Shown here: piece after piece, positions 47,278-56,198 of the stretch
How positions within the stretch are numbered: the first letter of the stretch is position 1
Layout of the letters: each line of letters begins with the position of its first letter
Assembly (NCBI GenBank): GCA_023657425.1
Contig: JAGTJW010000003.1
Coordinates: 248,001-312,000, forward strand
DNA from: Ideonella sp. WA131b
GTDB taxonomy: Bacteria > Pseudomonadota > Gammaproteobacteria > Burkholderiales > Burkholderiaceae_C
Direction of reading: 5' to 3'
Length of the DNA stretch: 64,000 bases
Notes under the pieces: generated by a model
Told to the model about the DNA's origin: nothing
The model's input: only the letters and a program-made list of their open reading frames with translations
Database searches by the model: none
Translations under genes and position numbers: made by a program

Positions 47278-48063
47278 ATGTCCGAACCGCCGCTGCTCGT
47301 TGCCACCGCCGGGCCGGTGTGCACGGTCACGCTCAACCGGCCGTCGGCGCTGAACGCCTTCACGGCGGAGATGCACGGCCTGCTGCTTCCGGCGCTGAAC
47401 GCCGCGGCCGCCGACCCCGCCGTGCGCGTGGTGGTGATCACCGGCGCCGGCCGCGGCTTCTGCGCCGGGCAGGACCTGGCCGACCCCGCGATGCGCGGCG
47501 AAGGCGTCGACGTCGGCGCGGTGGTGGAGCGCTTCTACAAGCCTCTGGCGCTGCGCATCCGCTCGATGCCGGTGCCAGTGCTGGCAGCCGTCAATGGCGT
47601 GGCGGCGGGCGCGGGCGCCAATCTGGCGCTGTGCTGCGACATCGTGGTGGCCGCGCGCAGTGCCAGCTTCATCCAGGCCTTCAGCAAGATCGGCCTCGTG
47701 CCCGACTGCGGCGGCACCTGGCTGCTGCCGCGCCTGGTCGGTCGCGCCCGCGCCCTGGGTCTGGCGATGACGGGCGACAAGCTGCCGGCCGAAGCCGCCG
47801 GGCGCATGGGTCTGATCTGGCAGTGCGTGGACGACGCCGAGTTCCCCGCTGCGGTGCAGGCACTGGCCGCACGGCTGGCGGCCATGCCCTCGCGCGCGCT
47901 GGCCGAGACGCGCCGGCTCGTCGACGCTTCGGCGCCGGCCGACCTGGCGCAGGCGCTGTCCTGGGAGGCGCAGGCCCAGGGCGAACTCGGCCGCGCGCCC
48001 GACTTCGCCGAAGGCGTGGCGGCGTTCTTCGCCAAGCGCAGCCCCAGCTTCAAGGACCGCTGA
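47278..48063 (+). CDS. paaG: PaaG-like ring-epoxide isomerase (enoyl-CoA hydratase family)
   Basis: PaaG converts 1,2-epoxyphenylacetyl-CoA to the oxepin-CoA used by PaaZ. The 261-residue crotonase-fold protein has the oxyanion-hole region AGRGFCAGQDLADPAMRG, VNGVAAGAGANLALCCDIVV and the PaaG-like FIQAFSKIGLVPDCGGTWLL. A general enoyl-CoA hydratase is possible, but the position at the head of the paa operon supports PaaG. It is two bases before paaI. Confidence 0.9.
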   Translation: MSEPPLLVATAGPVCTVTLNRPSALNAFTAEMHGLLLPALNAAAADPAVRVVVITGAGRGFCAGQDLADPAMRGEGVDVGAVVERFYKPLALRIRSMPVPVLAAVNGVAAGAGANLALCCDIVVAARSASFIQAFSKIGLVPDCGGTWLLPRLVGRARALGLAMTGDKLPAEAAGRMGLIWQCVDDAEFPAAVQALAARLAAMPSRALAETRRLVDASAPADLAQALSWEAQAQGELGRAPDFAEGVAAFFAKRSPSFKDR

Positions 48064-48065
48064 GC

Positions 48066-48527
48066 ATGGACGCCCAAGCGATTGCCGAAGCCTGTCGGGA
48101 CGCGATGTGGGAGAACGACCGCGCCAGCCGCGGCCTGGGCATGGCCATCCTGGCCGTCGGCCCCGGCACCGCCACGCTGCGGATGACGGTGCGCGAGGAC
48201 ATGCTCAACGGCCACGACATCTGCCACGGCGGCTTCGTCACGCTGCTGGCCGACAGCTGCTTCGCCTTCGCCTGCAACGGCTACAACGAGATGACCGTGG
48301 CCTCGGGCTTTGACGTCAACCTGATCGCCGCGGCGCGCCGGGGCGACGTGCTCACCGCCGTGGCCACCGAGGTGGCCAAGAGCGGCCGCACCGGCGTGTA
48401 TGACATCGAAGTGCGCAACCAGCGCGACGAGCGCGTGGCCGCCTTCCGTGGCCGCAGCTACACCATGAAGGGGCGACCGCTGGTCGAGGGCCTGCCCATG
48501 GGCAAGCAGCCCGCAGCCCGCACCTGA
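48066..48527 (+). CDS. paaI: PaaI, hydroxyphenylacetyl-CoA thioesterase
   Basis: PaaI hydrolyses dead-end CoA thioesters to protect the pathway. The 153-residue hotdog-fold protein has the conserved MLNGHDICHGGFVTLLADSC helix and SGFDVNLIAAARRGDVLTAV. It starts ATG 48066, two bases after the paaG stop, and ends 22 bases before paaK. Length is typical of the PaaI family. Confidence 0.93.
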   Translation: MDAQAIAEACRDAMWENDRASRGLGMAILAVGPGTATLRMTVREDMLNGHDICHGGFVTLLADSCFAFACNGYNEMTVASGFDVNLIAAARRGDVLTAVATEVAKSGRTGVYDIEVRNQRDERVAAFRGRSYTMKGRPLVEGLPMGKQPAART

Positions 48528-48549
48528 GCACCGGCGAAGGAGACCGACG

Positions 48550-49857
48550 ATGCCCGTGAAGGCCCCCAAGCCCGGCGAGCTCGAGCCCATCGAGACCGCC
48601 AGCGCCGACGAGCTGCAGGCCCTGCAGCTGCAGCGCCTGCGCTGGACGCTGCAGCACGCCTACGACCACGTGCCCCACTACCGGCGGGCCTTCGACGCCA
48701 AGGGTGTGCACCCGTCGGACTGCCAGACGCCGTCGGACCTGGCGAAGTTCCCGTTCACCAGCAAGGCCGACCTGCGCGCCAACTACCCGTTCGGGATGTT
48801 CGCCGTGCCGCGCGAGCAGGTCGTGCGCGTCCACGCCAGCAGCGGCACCACCGGCAAGCCCACGGTGGTGGGCTACACCCAGAACGACATCGACACCTGG
48901 GCGCACCTCGTGGCGCGCAGCATCCGCGCCAGCGGCGGGCGGCCGGGCGACATCGTCCACATCGCCTATGGCTACGGCCTCTTCACCGGCGGCCTGGGCG
49001 CGCACTACGGTGCCGAACGCATGGGCTGCACCGTCATCCCGATGAGCGGTGGCCAGACCGAAAAGCAGGTGGCGCTGATCGAGGACTTCCGCCCCGACAT
49101 CATCATGGTCACGCCGAGCTACATGCAAGTGATCTGCGAGGAGTTCCGCCGCCAGGGCAAAGACCCGCGCCACATGAGCGTGAGCGTGGGCATCTTCGGC
49201 GCCGAGCCCTGGACCGAGGCGATGCGCCGCGACATCGAGCAGTCGGCCGATATCGACGCCCTCGACATCTACGGCCTGAGCGAAGTGATGGGCCCGGGTG
49301 TGGCCAACGAATGCATCGAGGCGAAGGACGGGCCGGTGATCTGGGAAGACCATTTCTACCCGGAGATCATCGATCCCGAGACGGGTGAGGTGCTGCCTGA
49401 GGGATCTGAAGGCGAGCTCGTTTTCACCACGCTCACCAAGGAAGCGCTGCCCGTCATCCGCTACCGCACGCGCGACCTCACGCGCCTGTTGCCGCCCACC
49501 GCGCGCAGCATGCGGCGCATGGGCAAGATCGTCGGCCGCAGCGACGACATGCTCATCATCCGCGGCGTCAACCTGTTCCCGACGCAGATCGAGGAGCTGG
49601 TGCTGCAGCAGGGTCAGCTCTCGGGGCAGTACCAGCTGGTCGTCACGCGCGAGGCGCTGCTCGACGAGGTGACGGTGCGCTGCGAGCTCGCACCCGAGCA
49701 CCGCCACGCCGCCCCCGCGCCGATTGCGCACGAGCTGCAGCAGCGCATCAAGACGCTGATCGGCGTGTCCACCACCGTCGACGTGGGGCTGCCGGATTCG
49801 ATTGAACGCACGCTGGTCGGCAAGGCCCGCCGCGTGGTCGACAAACGCCCCCGCTAG
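48550..49857 (+). CDS. paaK: PaaK, phenylacetate-CoA ligase
   Basis: PaaK activates phenylacetate to phenylacetyl-CoA with ATP. The 435-residue protein contains the adenylation P-loop [51 protein letters not shown] and the C-terminal [20 protein letters not shown], all family marks. It starts ATG 48550 with AGGAGA before it. It stands between paaI and paaABCDE. Confidence 0.96.
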   Translation: MPVKAPKPGELEPIETASADELQALQLQRLRWTLQHAYDHVPHYRRAFDAKGVHPSDCQTPSDLAKFPFTSKADLRANYPFGMFAVPREQVVRVHASSGTTGKPTVVGYTQNDIDTWAHLVARSIRASGGRPGDIVHIAYGYGLFTGGLGAHYGAERMGCTVIPMSGGQTEKQVALIEDFRPDIIMVTPSYMQVICEEFRRQGKDPRHMSVSVGIFGAEPWTEAMRRDIEQSADIDALDIYGLSEVMGPGVANECIEAKDGPVIWEDHFYPEIIDPETGEVLPEGSEGELVFTTLTKEALPVIRYRTRDLTRLLPPTARSMRRMGKIVGRSDDMLIIRGVNLFPTQIEELVLQQGQLSGQYQLVVTREALLDEVTVRCELAPEHRHAAPAPIAHELQQRIKTLIGVSTTVDVGLPDSIERTLVGKARRVVDKRPR

Positions 49858-49868
49858 AAGGAACTGCG

Positions 49869-50870
49869 ATGTACACCCAAGCGATGGACACCGCCCCGAA
49901 GGAAGAACGCCGCGCCGTGCGCAGCCTGGAAGAGGCCGAGCTCGAGCGGCGCTTCGAGGCCCGCATCGACGACGGCGGCTTCATCGAGGCCAAGGACTGG
50001 ATGCCCGAGCACTACCGCAAGACGCTGCTGCGGCAGATCAGCCAGCACGCGCACTCCGAGATTGTGGGTATGCTGCCCGAGGGCAACTGGGTCACGCGCG
50101 CGCCCACCCTCAAGCGCAAGGCAATTCTTCTCGCCAAGATCCAGGACGAGGGCGGCCACGGCCTCTATCTTTACGCCGCCGCCGAGACGCTGGGCACCAG
50201 CCGCGATCAGATGTTCGACGCGCTGCACAGCGGCCGTGCCAAGTACAGCAGCATCTTCAACTATCCCACGCTCTCCTGGGCCGACATCGGCGTGATCGGC
50301 TGGCTGGTGGACGGCGCGGCCATCATGAACCAGGTGCCGCTCACGCGCTGCAGCTATGCGCCCTACGCACGCGCGATGGTGCGCATCTGCCGCGAGGAGA
50401 GCTTCCACCAGCGCCAGGGCTTCGACAGCCTGCTGGTGATGATGAGCAAGGGCACGGACGCCCAGCGCGCGATGGTGCAGGACGCGGTGAACCGCTGGTG
50501 GTGGCCGAGCCTGATGATGTTCGGCCCGCCCGATGGCCAGAGCGTGCACGGCGCGCAGAGCGCGCGCTGGGGCATCAAGCGCCTGAGCAACGACGAGCTG
50601 CGGCAGAAGTTTGTCGACGCCTGCGTCGAGCAGGCGGCCGTGCTGGGCGTGACGCTGCCCGATCCGGCGCTGAAGTGGAACGCCGAGCGTGGCCACCACG
50701 ACTTCGGTGCCATCGACTGGAGCGAGTTCTGGCGCGTGGTGGGCGGCCACGGCCCCTGCAACACCGAGCGGCTGGCCGCGCGCGTGGACGCCTGGGACGA
50801 CGGGGCCTGGGTGCGAGACGCTGCGCTGGCCCACGCGCGCAGGCGTGCGGCAGGGAAGGAGGCGGCATGA
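49869..50870 (+). CDS. paaA: PaaA, phenylacetyl-CoA epoxidase catalytic subunit
   Basis: PaaA is the diiron subunit of the PaaABCE complex that epoxidises the ring of phenylacetyl-CoA. The 333 residues contain the ligand helices [16 protein letters not shown] and [14 protein letters not shown] (ExxH), [20 protein letters not shown] and the conserved [18 protein letters not shown] precedes ATG 49869, and the stop overlaps the paaB start in ATGA. Confidence 0.96.
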   Translation: MYTQAMDTAPKEERRAVRSLEEAELERRFEARIDDGGFIEAKDWMPEHYRKTLLRQISQHAHSEIVGMLPEGNWVTRAPTLKRKAILLAKIQDEGGHGLYLYAAAETLGTSRDQMFDALHSGRAKYSSIFNYPTLSWADIGVIGWLVDGAAIMNQVPLTRCSYAPYARAMVRICREESFHQRQGFDSLLVMMSKGTDAQRAMVQDAVNRWWWPSLMMFGPPDGQSVHGAQSARWGIKRLSNDELRQKFVDACVEQAAVLGVTLPDPALKWNAERGHHDFGAIDWSEFWRVVGGHGPCNTERLAARVDAWDDGAWVRDAALAHARRRAAGKEAA

Positions 50871-51163
50871 GCGGCCCTTCGACGACCGAATGGCCGCTGT
50901 GGGAAGTGTTCGTGCGCCCCAAGGCAGGCCTCGAGCACAAGCACTGCGGCAGTCTGCACGCACCCGATGCCGCGATGGCCGTGCAGCTGGCGCGCGAGGT
51001 CTACACGCGGCGGCAAGAGGGCAGCAGCGTGTGGGTGGTTCCCAGCGCCCACATTTTCGCCAGCGACCCTGGCGACAAGGACATGCTCTTCGATCCGGCC
51101 GAAGACAAGGTGTACCGCCACCCCACGTTCTACGAGCTGCCGGCCTCGGTGAACCACCTGTGA
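50867..51163 (+). CDS. paaB: PaaB, phenylacetyl-CoA epoxidase subunit
   Basis: PaaB is a small subunit that bridges PaaAC dimers. The 98-residue protein starts at ATG 50867 after AAGGAGGC and shows the family pattern [55 protein letters not shown] and [10 protein letters not shown]. Overlap with paaA by four bases shows coupling. Confidence 0.96.
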   Translation: MSGPSTTEWPLWEVFVRPKAGLEHKHCGSLHAPDAAMAVQLAREVYTRRQEGSSVWVVPSAHIFASDPGDKDMLFDPAEDKVYRHPTFYELPASVNHL

Positions 51164-51170
51164 ACCCACG

Positions 51171-51980
51171 ATGAGCGCCACCGCCGACTCCCTCGCGCTG
51201 CGCCTCACGCCGCCCGTGCGCTACCTGCTGCGCATCGCCGACACGGCGCTGATCCACGCGCAGCGCCTGTCGGAATGGTGCGGCCACGGCCCGGTGCTGG
51301 AGGAGGACATCGCGCTGTCGAACCTGGCGCTGGACAGCCTGGGCCAGGCGCGCGCGCTGCTCACGCACGCCGCGGCGCTGGAGGGCCAGGGCTTCGATGA
51401 AGACCAGCTCGCCTTCCTGCGCGAGGAGCGCCAATTCCTGAACCTCACGCTGGTGGAGCAGCCGCTGCGCAAGCCCAGCGCGCACAGTCCGGGCGGCGAC
51501 TTCGCCGACACGGTGCTTCGCAATCTCCTCGTCGCCACCTGGCTGAAGGCGCTCTACACCCGGCTGCAGGGCTCGGCCGATGCCACGCTGGCCGCCATCG
51601 CCGCCAAGTCGCTGAAGGAGGTGCGCTACCACCAGCAGCACGCGGCCGATTGGGTGGTGCGGTTGGGCGACGGCACCGAGGAGTCCGCGCGCCGGCTGCA
51701 GGCCGCGCTGGTGCGGGCCTGGCCCTACACCGCCGAGCTGTTCGAGGCCGACGAGGTGGACGCCGAGGCCCTGGCCAGCGGCCTGGGCCCCTCGCGCGCC
51801 GAACTGCGCAAGCCCTGGCAGGCCGAGGTGATGGCCGTGCTGGCCGAGGCCCAGGCCGCGCTCCCGCCCGCCACGCCCTTCGTCAGCACCGGCACCTTGG
51901 GCCGGCACTCCGAGCACCTGGGCTTCATCCTCGCGGAGCTGCAGTACCTGCAGCGCCGCTACCCCGGTGGCGTGTGGTGA
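51171..51980 (+). CDS. paaC: PaaC, phenylacetyl-CoA epoxidase structural subunit
   Basis: PaaC pairs with PaaA and holds it in place; it has the ferritin-like fold but usually lacks a full diiron site. The 269 residues show RYLLRIADTALIHAQRLSEW, EEDIALSNLALDSLGQARAL, AIAAKSLKEVRYHQQHAADW and the C-terminal RHSEHLGFILAELQYLQRRY. It overlaps paaD at TGATG (51978-51982). Confidence 0.95.
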   Translation: MSATADSLALRLTPPVRYLLRIADTALIHAQRLSEWCGHGPVLEEDIALSNLALDSLGQARALLTHAAALEGQGFDEDQLAFLREERQFLNLTLVEQPLRKPSAHSPGGDFADTVLRNLLVATWLKALYTRLQGSADATLAAIAAKSLKEVRYHQQHAADWVVRLGDGTEESARRLQAALVRAWPYTAELFEADEVDAEALASGLGPSRAELRKPWQAEVMAVLAEAQAALPPATPFVSTGTLGRHSEHLGFILAELQYLQRRYPGGVW

Positions 51981-52501
51981 TGTGCGGCGCCAAGCAGCTG
52001 AGCCTGGAGCAGGCCGAGGCCCGCGCCTGGGCCGCGCTGCGCGAGGTGATGGACCCCGAGGTGCCCGTGCTGAGCCTGGTGGACCTGGGCGTGGTGCGCG
52101 ACGTGCGCTGCCGACCCGATGGACACGAGGGCACCGAAGTGGTTCTCACGCCCACCTACAGCGGCTGCCCGGCCACCGAGGTGATCGCGGACAGCGCCCG
52201 CACCGCCCTCGAAGCCGCCGGCTTGGGCCCCGTGCGCGTGACGCATCGGCTGGCCCCGGCCTGGACCACCGACTGGATCAGCGAGGCCGGCCGCGAGGCG
52301 CTGCGCCAATCCGGCATCGCGCCGCCGGGCCGCTGCGGCGATGCCGGCACGCCGGTGCGGGTGATGGCGCGCCAGGTGCCTTGTCCACGCTGCGACAGCG
52401 CCCAGGTCGAACGCCTCTCGGCCTTCGGCAGCACGGCCTGCAAGGCGCTGTACCGCTGCCTGGCCTGCCGCGAACCTTTCGAACACTTCAAACCCATCTG
52501 A
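51980..52501 (+). CDS. paaD: PaaD, MIP18/DUF59-type epoxidase maturation protein
   Basis: PaaD is thought to insert Fe-S or iron cofactors into the epoxidase complex. I start it at ATG 51980 (MCGAKQLSLEQAEARAWAAL). The 173 residues have the MIP18 core EVMDPEVPVLSLVDLGVVRD and TPTYSGCPATEVI, and a C-terminal zinc-ribbon-like four-cysteine part (CPRCDS, CKALYRCLACREPF). Its end leads into a 125-base spacer before paaE. Confidence 0.93.
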   Translation: MCGAKQLSLEQAEARAWAALREVMDPEVPVLSLVDLGVVRDVRCRPDGHEGTEVVLTPTYSGCPATEVIADSARTALEAAGLGPVRVTHRLAPAWTTDWISEAGREALRQSGIAPPGRCGDAGTPVRVMARQVPCPRCDSAQVERLSAFGSTACKALYRCLACREPFEHFKPI

Positions 52502-52528
52502 CGTGCCCCCAGGCTCGCATGCGATCGC

Positions 52529-52590
52529 CACCCCCGAGGGGGCCGCCCCGCGGCGGCTCGGCGGAGCCTTGCCGCGCGGGTGGCTTGGCC
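52529..52590 (+). repeat. GC-rich hairpin-forming spacer between paaD and paaE
   Basis: CCCCC-GA-GGGGG (52531-52542) is followed by a CG-rich stretch like the flg repeats (GCGGCGGCTCGGCGGAGCC), though in different order. It looks like another GC-rich dispersed element of the same general type, but I could not align it exactly. It may lower paaE expression. Confidence 0.4.
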
Positions 52591-52626
52591 AGCCAGGCGC
52601 GCCGAGTTGAGTGAGCTGGTCCATCC

Positions 52627-53706
52627 ATGAGCCTGCTTTTCCACCTGCTGCGCGTGCGCGCCGTGGTGCCCGAGACGGCCGAGGCGTGTGTCGTCAGCTT
52701 CGAGCCCGCTGACGGCGAGGCCGCCCTTTGGCGCTTCGAGCCCGGCCAGCACCTCACGCTGCGCGCCATGGTGGGCGGGCAGGAGCTGCGTCGCAGCTAC
52801 TCGCTGTGCGCCGCGCCCGGCGAGGGCCTGCGCGTGGGCGTGCGGCGCGTTGCAGGAGGTGCCTTCTCCAGCTGGCTCCACGAGCACCTCAAGCCTGGCG
52901 ACCTGATCGAGGCCATGCCCCCGCAAGGCGCCTTCGGCCGCGCGCTGGCGCTGGCGCCGCGCCACGTGCTGGCGGTGGCCGGCGGCAGCGGCATCACGCC
53001 AATGCTGTCGATCCTGAGGGCCCACCTGGCCGCCGCGCCGACGAATCGCGCCACGCTGGTGTACGCCAACCGCACGGCGGCCAGCACGATGTTCGCGGCC
53101 GAGCTCGACGACCTGAAGAACCGCCACCTCGCGCGGCTGGCCGTGTTCCCGGTGTTCTCGCGCGAGCAGGTCGATGCGCCGCTGGCCGCCGGCCGGCTGG
53201 ATGGCGAACGCCTCGCGACCATCGTGCGCCTGGTGGGTGGCGGGGCGGCGGTGGGTCAGGCCTTCGTCTGTGGCCCGCACGCGATGAACGACGAGGTCGA
53301 GGCCGCGTTGCGCAGCGCCGGGGTCGACCCAGCGCGCATCCACGTCGAGCGCTTCGGCGTGCCGCCGGCCGAGCCCGCCACGGCCGCCGAACCGCGGCCC
53401 GGCGACGCCGAGCTCGCGCGCACCACGGCCCGCATCACCCTCGTGCGCGACGGCCTGACGCGCGAGTTCGGCTACATCGCCGCGGACGGCAATCTGCTAG
53501 ACGCCGCCGCGCGCACCGGCCTGGACGTGCCGTACTCGTGCAAGAGCGGCGTCTGCGCCACCTGCCGCGCCAAGCTCGTGGAAGGCCAGGTGCGCATGGC
53601 GCGCAACTTCGCGCTCGAGCCCGGCGACATCGCCGCCGGTTTCGTGCTCACCTGCCAGGCGCACCCGCTCACCGAGCGCGTCGTCATCAGCTTCGACGAG
53701 CGCTGA
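52627..53706 (+). CDS. paaE: PaaE, phenylacetyl-CoA epoxidase reductase subunit
   Basis: PaaE brings electrons from NADPH to the PaaABC diiron centre. The 359 residues have an FNR-type FAD domain (RRSYSLCAAPGEGLRVGVRR), an NAD(P)-binding domain (AVAGGSGITPMLSILR) and a C-terminal [2Fe-2S] domain with YSCKSGVCATCRAKL and LTCQAHP. All four cluster cysteines are present. It starts ATG 52627 after the GC-rich spacer and ends six bases before paaR. Confidence 0.96.
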   Translation: MSLLFHLLRVRAVVPETAEACVVSFEPADGEAALWRFEPGQHLTLRAMVGGQELRRSYSLCAAPGEGLRVGVRRVAGGAFSSWLHEHLKPGDLIEAMPPQGAFGRALALAPRHVLAVAGGSGITPMLSILRAHLAAAPTNRATLVYANRTAASTMFAAELDDLKNRHLARLAVFPVFSREQVDAPLAAGRLDGERLATIVRLVGGGAAVGQAFVCGPHAMNDEVEAALRSAGVDPARIHVERFGVPPAEPATAAEPRPGDAELARTTARITLVRDGLTREFGYIAADGNLLDAAARTGLDVPYSCKSGVCATCRAKLVEGQVRMARNFALEPGDIAAGFVLTCQAHPLTERVVISFDER

Positions 53707-53711
53707 AGGCC

Positions 53712-54344
53712 GTGGCCCGGCCGCGATCGCAGGGCTTCGACTCGCAGCGCGAGCAGCTGCTGGCCGCCGCCGCGCGACTCTTTGCCATCCAGGGCTACAC
53801 CGCCACGACGATGCAACAGGTGGCCGAGGCCGCCGGCGTCGGCAAGGCCACGCTGTACCACTACGTGCGCGACAAGCCAGCGCTGCTGGCGGCCATTGCC
53901 GGGGGACACGTGGCCCGGCTGCTGGCGCTGGTCGACGAGGTCGCGGCCGAGGCTGCGCACGAGCGGCTCGCGCCCGAGCCGCATCTGGCTCGGCTGATCG
54001 AGCGCTTTCTGCGGGCCTACGCGAACGCCCAGCACGAGCACCGCGTGTTGACGGAGGATGTGAAGTTCCTTCCCGAGGCCGAGTGCACGGTGCTGCTGGC
54101 CGGCCAGCGCCGTGTGGTGCAGGCCTTTGCCGACGCCGTGGCGGCGATCCGGCCCGAGCTGGTCCCGGCGGGGCTGGCCAAGCCGGTGGCCATGCTGCTC
54201 TTCGGCATGATCAACTGGACCTTCACCTGGCTGCGCGGCGACGGCGCCTTGTGCCACGAGACGCTTGCGCCGCTGGTCACCCAGCTCTTCATCGGCGGGC
54301 TGCTGACGCTGCCCGAACCTGGGGGCGGCGCCTTCAGCGCCTGA
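53712..54344 (+). CDS. paaR: PaaR-like TetR-family regulator
   Basis: This 210-residue protein is probably the repressor of the cluster, released by phenylacetyl-CoA as known for PaaR in related bacteria. I start it at GTG 53712 (VARPRSQGFDSQRE). The N-terminal HTH reads FAIQGYTATTMQQVAEAAGV and GKATLYHYVRDKPALL; the C-terminal domain is helical. The operator candidate is at 47219-47248. It ends inside the convergent VanZ-like gene (11-base overlap). Confidence 0.9.
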   Translation: MARPRSQGFDSQREQLLAAAARLFAIQGYTATTMQQVAEAAGVGKATLYHYVRDKPALLAAIAGGHVARLLALVDEVAAEAAHERLAPEPHLARLIERFLRAYANAQHEHRVLTEDVKFLPEAECTVLLAGQRRVVQAFADAVAAIRPELVPAGLAKPVAMLLFGMINWTFTWLRGDGALCHETLAPLVTQLFIGGLLTLPEPGGGAFSA

Positions 54345-54717
54345 GGCTGAAGGCGCGCGCGGCCAGAAGACCCAGCCCGATGCCGGCGGCATCGGCTGCC
54401 ACATCGGCCAGGCTGGCGTGCCGCCCCGGCACCTGGGCCTGCACGAGCTCGATGAACACACCAAAAGCCAGCAAGGCCGTGCCGATGCGCCACCCGGCCG
54501 CGCGGCCATGCCCCCAGCCCTGGACAGCCACCCAGGCCAGCACGCAGAAGGCGGCCAGGTGGCGCAACTTGTCCAGTGGCAAGCCACCGTCGCGGAACTG
54601 CACCGGTGCGAACGCGAACCACGACACCACCCCCAGCAGGGCCAGCATGGTGCCCCGCCAGGCGCTTGGCGCACGCACCCAGCCGGAACACCGGCGGCGC
54701 CAAGCTTCAGTATCCAT
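54334..54717 (-). CDS. VanZ-like membrane protein
   Basis: The 127-residue protein starts at ATG 54717 (MDTEAWRRR) and has about four hydrophobic helices: LALLGVVSWFAFAPVQF, LAAFCVLAWVAVQGWG, IGTALLAFGVFIELVQAQVP and DVAADAAGIGLGLLAARAFS. The DKLRHLAAF and ASLADVAADAAG motifs match VanZ-like proteins. In most bacteria their role is unknown and they do not confer glycopeptide resistance. It overlaps both neighbours. Confidence 0.82.
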   Translation of the reverse strand: MDTEAWRRRCSGWVRAPSAWRGTMLALLGVVSWFAFAPVQFRDGGLPLDKLRHLAAFCVLAWVAVQGWGHGRAAGWRIGTALLAFGVFIELVQAQVPGRHASLADVAADAAGIGLGLLAARAFSLRR

Positions 54718-55456
54718 GGCAGACCTCGCAGCCGGGGAGCCGGGATACCGCAAGTTCGTCCCAGCGCATGGCGCGGGCGTCCAGCATCAGCAAGCGGCCT
54801 GCCAGCGGCGTGCCGGTGCCGAGCAGCAGTTTCAGCGCTTCGGCCGCCTGCACACTGCCGATCAGGCCCACCAGCGGTGCGAACACGCCCATCGTGGCGC
54901 AGGCCGCGTCCGGCTGCGCCACCGAAGGCGGGAACAGGCAGCCGTAGCACGGCGCTCCGGGGCGACGTACGTCGTAAACGCTCACCTGGCCGTCGTAGCC
55001 GAGCGCCGCGCCGCTGACCAGCGGCCTGGCGTGGCGCACGCAAGCGGCGTTGACGACATGGCGCGTGGCGAAGTTGTCACTGCAGTCCAGCACCACGTCG
55101 GCTGTGGGCACGAGTTCGTCCAGCAGCGCGGCATCGGCGCGCACCGGGCGTGCGTCGACCGCGACGTCGGGGTTGGTGGCGGCGATGCGTTGGGCTGCCG
55201 ACTGCACCTTGGGCATGCCCAAGGTGGCCAGCGAGTGCACGATCTGCCGCTGCAGGTTGGTGGCATCCACCGTGTCGCCGTCGAGCACCGTGATGCGGCC
55301 GACACCGGCGCTGCTCAGGAAGAGCAGCACCGGCGAGCCCAGGCCACCGGCGCCGACCACCAGTGCGTGGCTCGCAAGCAGCCGCTGCTGGCCCTCGATG
55401 CCGATCTCGTCGAGCAGCACATGGCGGCTGTAGCGCAGGAGCTGGTCGTCGGTCAT
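54707..55456 (-). CDS. moeB: MoeB/ThiF-type E1 adenylyltransferase
   Basis: This enzyme adenylates the C terminus of a sulfur carrier (MoaD or ThiS). I start it at ATG 55456 (MTDDQLLRYSRHVLLDEIGI). The 249 residues have the nucleotide-binding VVGAGGLGSPVLLFLSSAG, TNLQRQIVHS, DCSDNFATRH and two zinc CxxC pairs (CYGC and CEVC). MoeB or ThiF cannot be told apart by sequence alone; no moa or thi genes are near. Its ATGA coupling with the broken gene upstream is visible. Confidence 0.88.
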   Translation of the reverse strand: MTDDQLLRYSRHVLLDEIGIEGQQRLLASHALVVGAGGLGSPVLLFLSSAGVGRITVLDGDTVDATNLQRQIVHSLATLGMPKVQSAAQRIAATNPDVAVDARPVRADAALLDELVPTADVVLDCSDNFATRHVVNAACVRHARPLVSGAALGYDGQVSVYDVRRPGAPCYGCLFPPSVAQPDAACATMGVFAPLVGLIGSVQAAEALKLLLGTGTPLAGRLLMLDARAMRWDELAVSRLPGCEVCHGY

Positions 55457-55993
55457 GCGGGCAGGGCGGCAGGGAGCGGGCGGGGCAGGGCGGACCGCAT
55501 TGTCGTCTCGCCCGTCCGCGCGCGCCGTGGTGGGCCAGCCGGGGCAGCGCGGCCAGCGGAAGCTGCGCGGCGGTGGCGAAGGGCAGGGCCGTGGTGCAGC
55601 CGCGCGGCGTGGCCACACGCCACCGGCCGACGGCGTCCAGGTCGGCAAGCGGCCCGCCACCGCGCTCGCACTCGCGTGCGCGGCGGCGGGCCGTGTCGGT
55701 ATCGACACCGTGCATGGTGTCGGCCGCGGTGGCGCCGATCATCACCAGGTGCCCGGCGGCCCAGGCTGCCTGTGGATTCGGGCGCACCACGACTGCGGCG
55801 TCGAGCGAGTCGGTCACACCATTGAGCGGTACGCGGCGCACGGCGCAGCGCGTGGCGGCGACCTGTGCCAGATGCGGCGGTGGCAGCGCCTCGGCGTCGA
55901 AGGCCTCGTCGGCCTGCCACGCGGCCAGCCTCGGCCATCTCCCTGCGTGGCGGGCGCGGTGGCGGTGGCGAAACGGATCGATGTCTGCAGCAT
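55453..55993 (-). pseudogene. Frameshifted gene, family not recognised
   Basis: A strong ribosome binding site (CAGGAGCGAGCC) precedes ATG 55993, but that frame (MLQTSIRFATATAP) stops after about 60 codons. Protein-like sequence continues one frame over, for example AVRRVPLNGVTDSLDAAVVV, GHLVMIGATAADTMHGVDTD and PLADLDAVGRWRVATP, and the last part may shift again to end in an ATGA overlap with moeB at 55453. One or two indels in a single gene of about 180 residues is the simplest reading; sequencing error is possible. I do not know the family. Confidence 0.45.
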
Positions 55994-56047
55994 GGCTCGC
56001 TCCTGGTGGTTTAGCGGGACTGCCCCGGTGCGGCCAGACCGATGGCC

Positions 56048-56053
56048 TATACT
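56048..56053 (+). promoter_or_regulatory. -10 element of the tRNA-Thr promoter
   Basis: TATACT lies 11 bases before the first base of the mature tRNA, a good sigma-70 -10 match with normal spacing. A clear -35 is not seen in the GC-rich sequence upstream. Confidence 0.5.
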
Positions 56054-56064
56054 TGAAGGCTTTC

Positions 56065-56140
56065 GCCGGTGTAGCTCAGTTGGTAGAGCAGCGCATTCGT
56101 AATGCGAAGGTCGGGAGTTCGACTCTCTTCACCGGCACCA
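56065..56140 (+). tRNA. tRNA-Thr(CGU), integration target
   Basis: GCCGGTG at the 5' end pairs with CACCGGC before the encoded ACCA. The D-arm is AGCTCAGTTGGTAGAGCA, the anticodon stem-loop is GCGCATTCGTAATGCG with anticodon CGT, and the T-arm is GGGAGTTCGACTCTC. The tRNA is complete at 76 bases with CCA. Its 3' 50 bases are the left copy of the island's direct repeat, so integration kept the gene intact. Confidence 0.97.
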
Positions 56141-56141
56141 A
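56091..56141. repeat. attL, left 51-bp direct repeat
   Basis: It is identical to 62233-62283. It covers the anticodon stem, T-arm and 3' acceptor of tRNA-Thr plus one base. Identity stops abruptly on both sides (A versus C before, G versus C after), so crossover took place inside the repeat. Confidence 0.95.
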
Positions 56142-56150
56142 GTATCGACG

Positions 56151-56190
56151 GGGGTTGGCAGGTAAGCGCCTGCTAACCCCTTTGTCGTTT
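56151..56190 (+). terminator. Element-borne terminator right after tRNA-Thr
   Basis: GGGGTTGGCAGG (56151-56162) pairs with CCTGCTAACCCC (56169-56180), a 12-bp stem with one G-U pair and a six-base loop, followed by TTTGTCGTTT. It is ten bases beyond attL, so it probably ends the tRNA transcript in place of the host terminator that is now beyond attR. It may also end the island's leftward operon. Confidence 0.75.
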
Positions 56191-56198
56191 CTGCAGCC

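Noticed and set aside
54334..54717. Glycopeptide resistance from the VanZ-like gene
   Set aside because: No vanHAX or regulator genes are nearby, and VanZ-like domains are widespread in bacteria without resistance.
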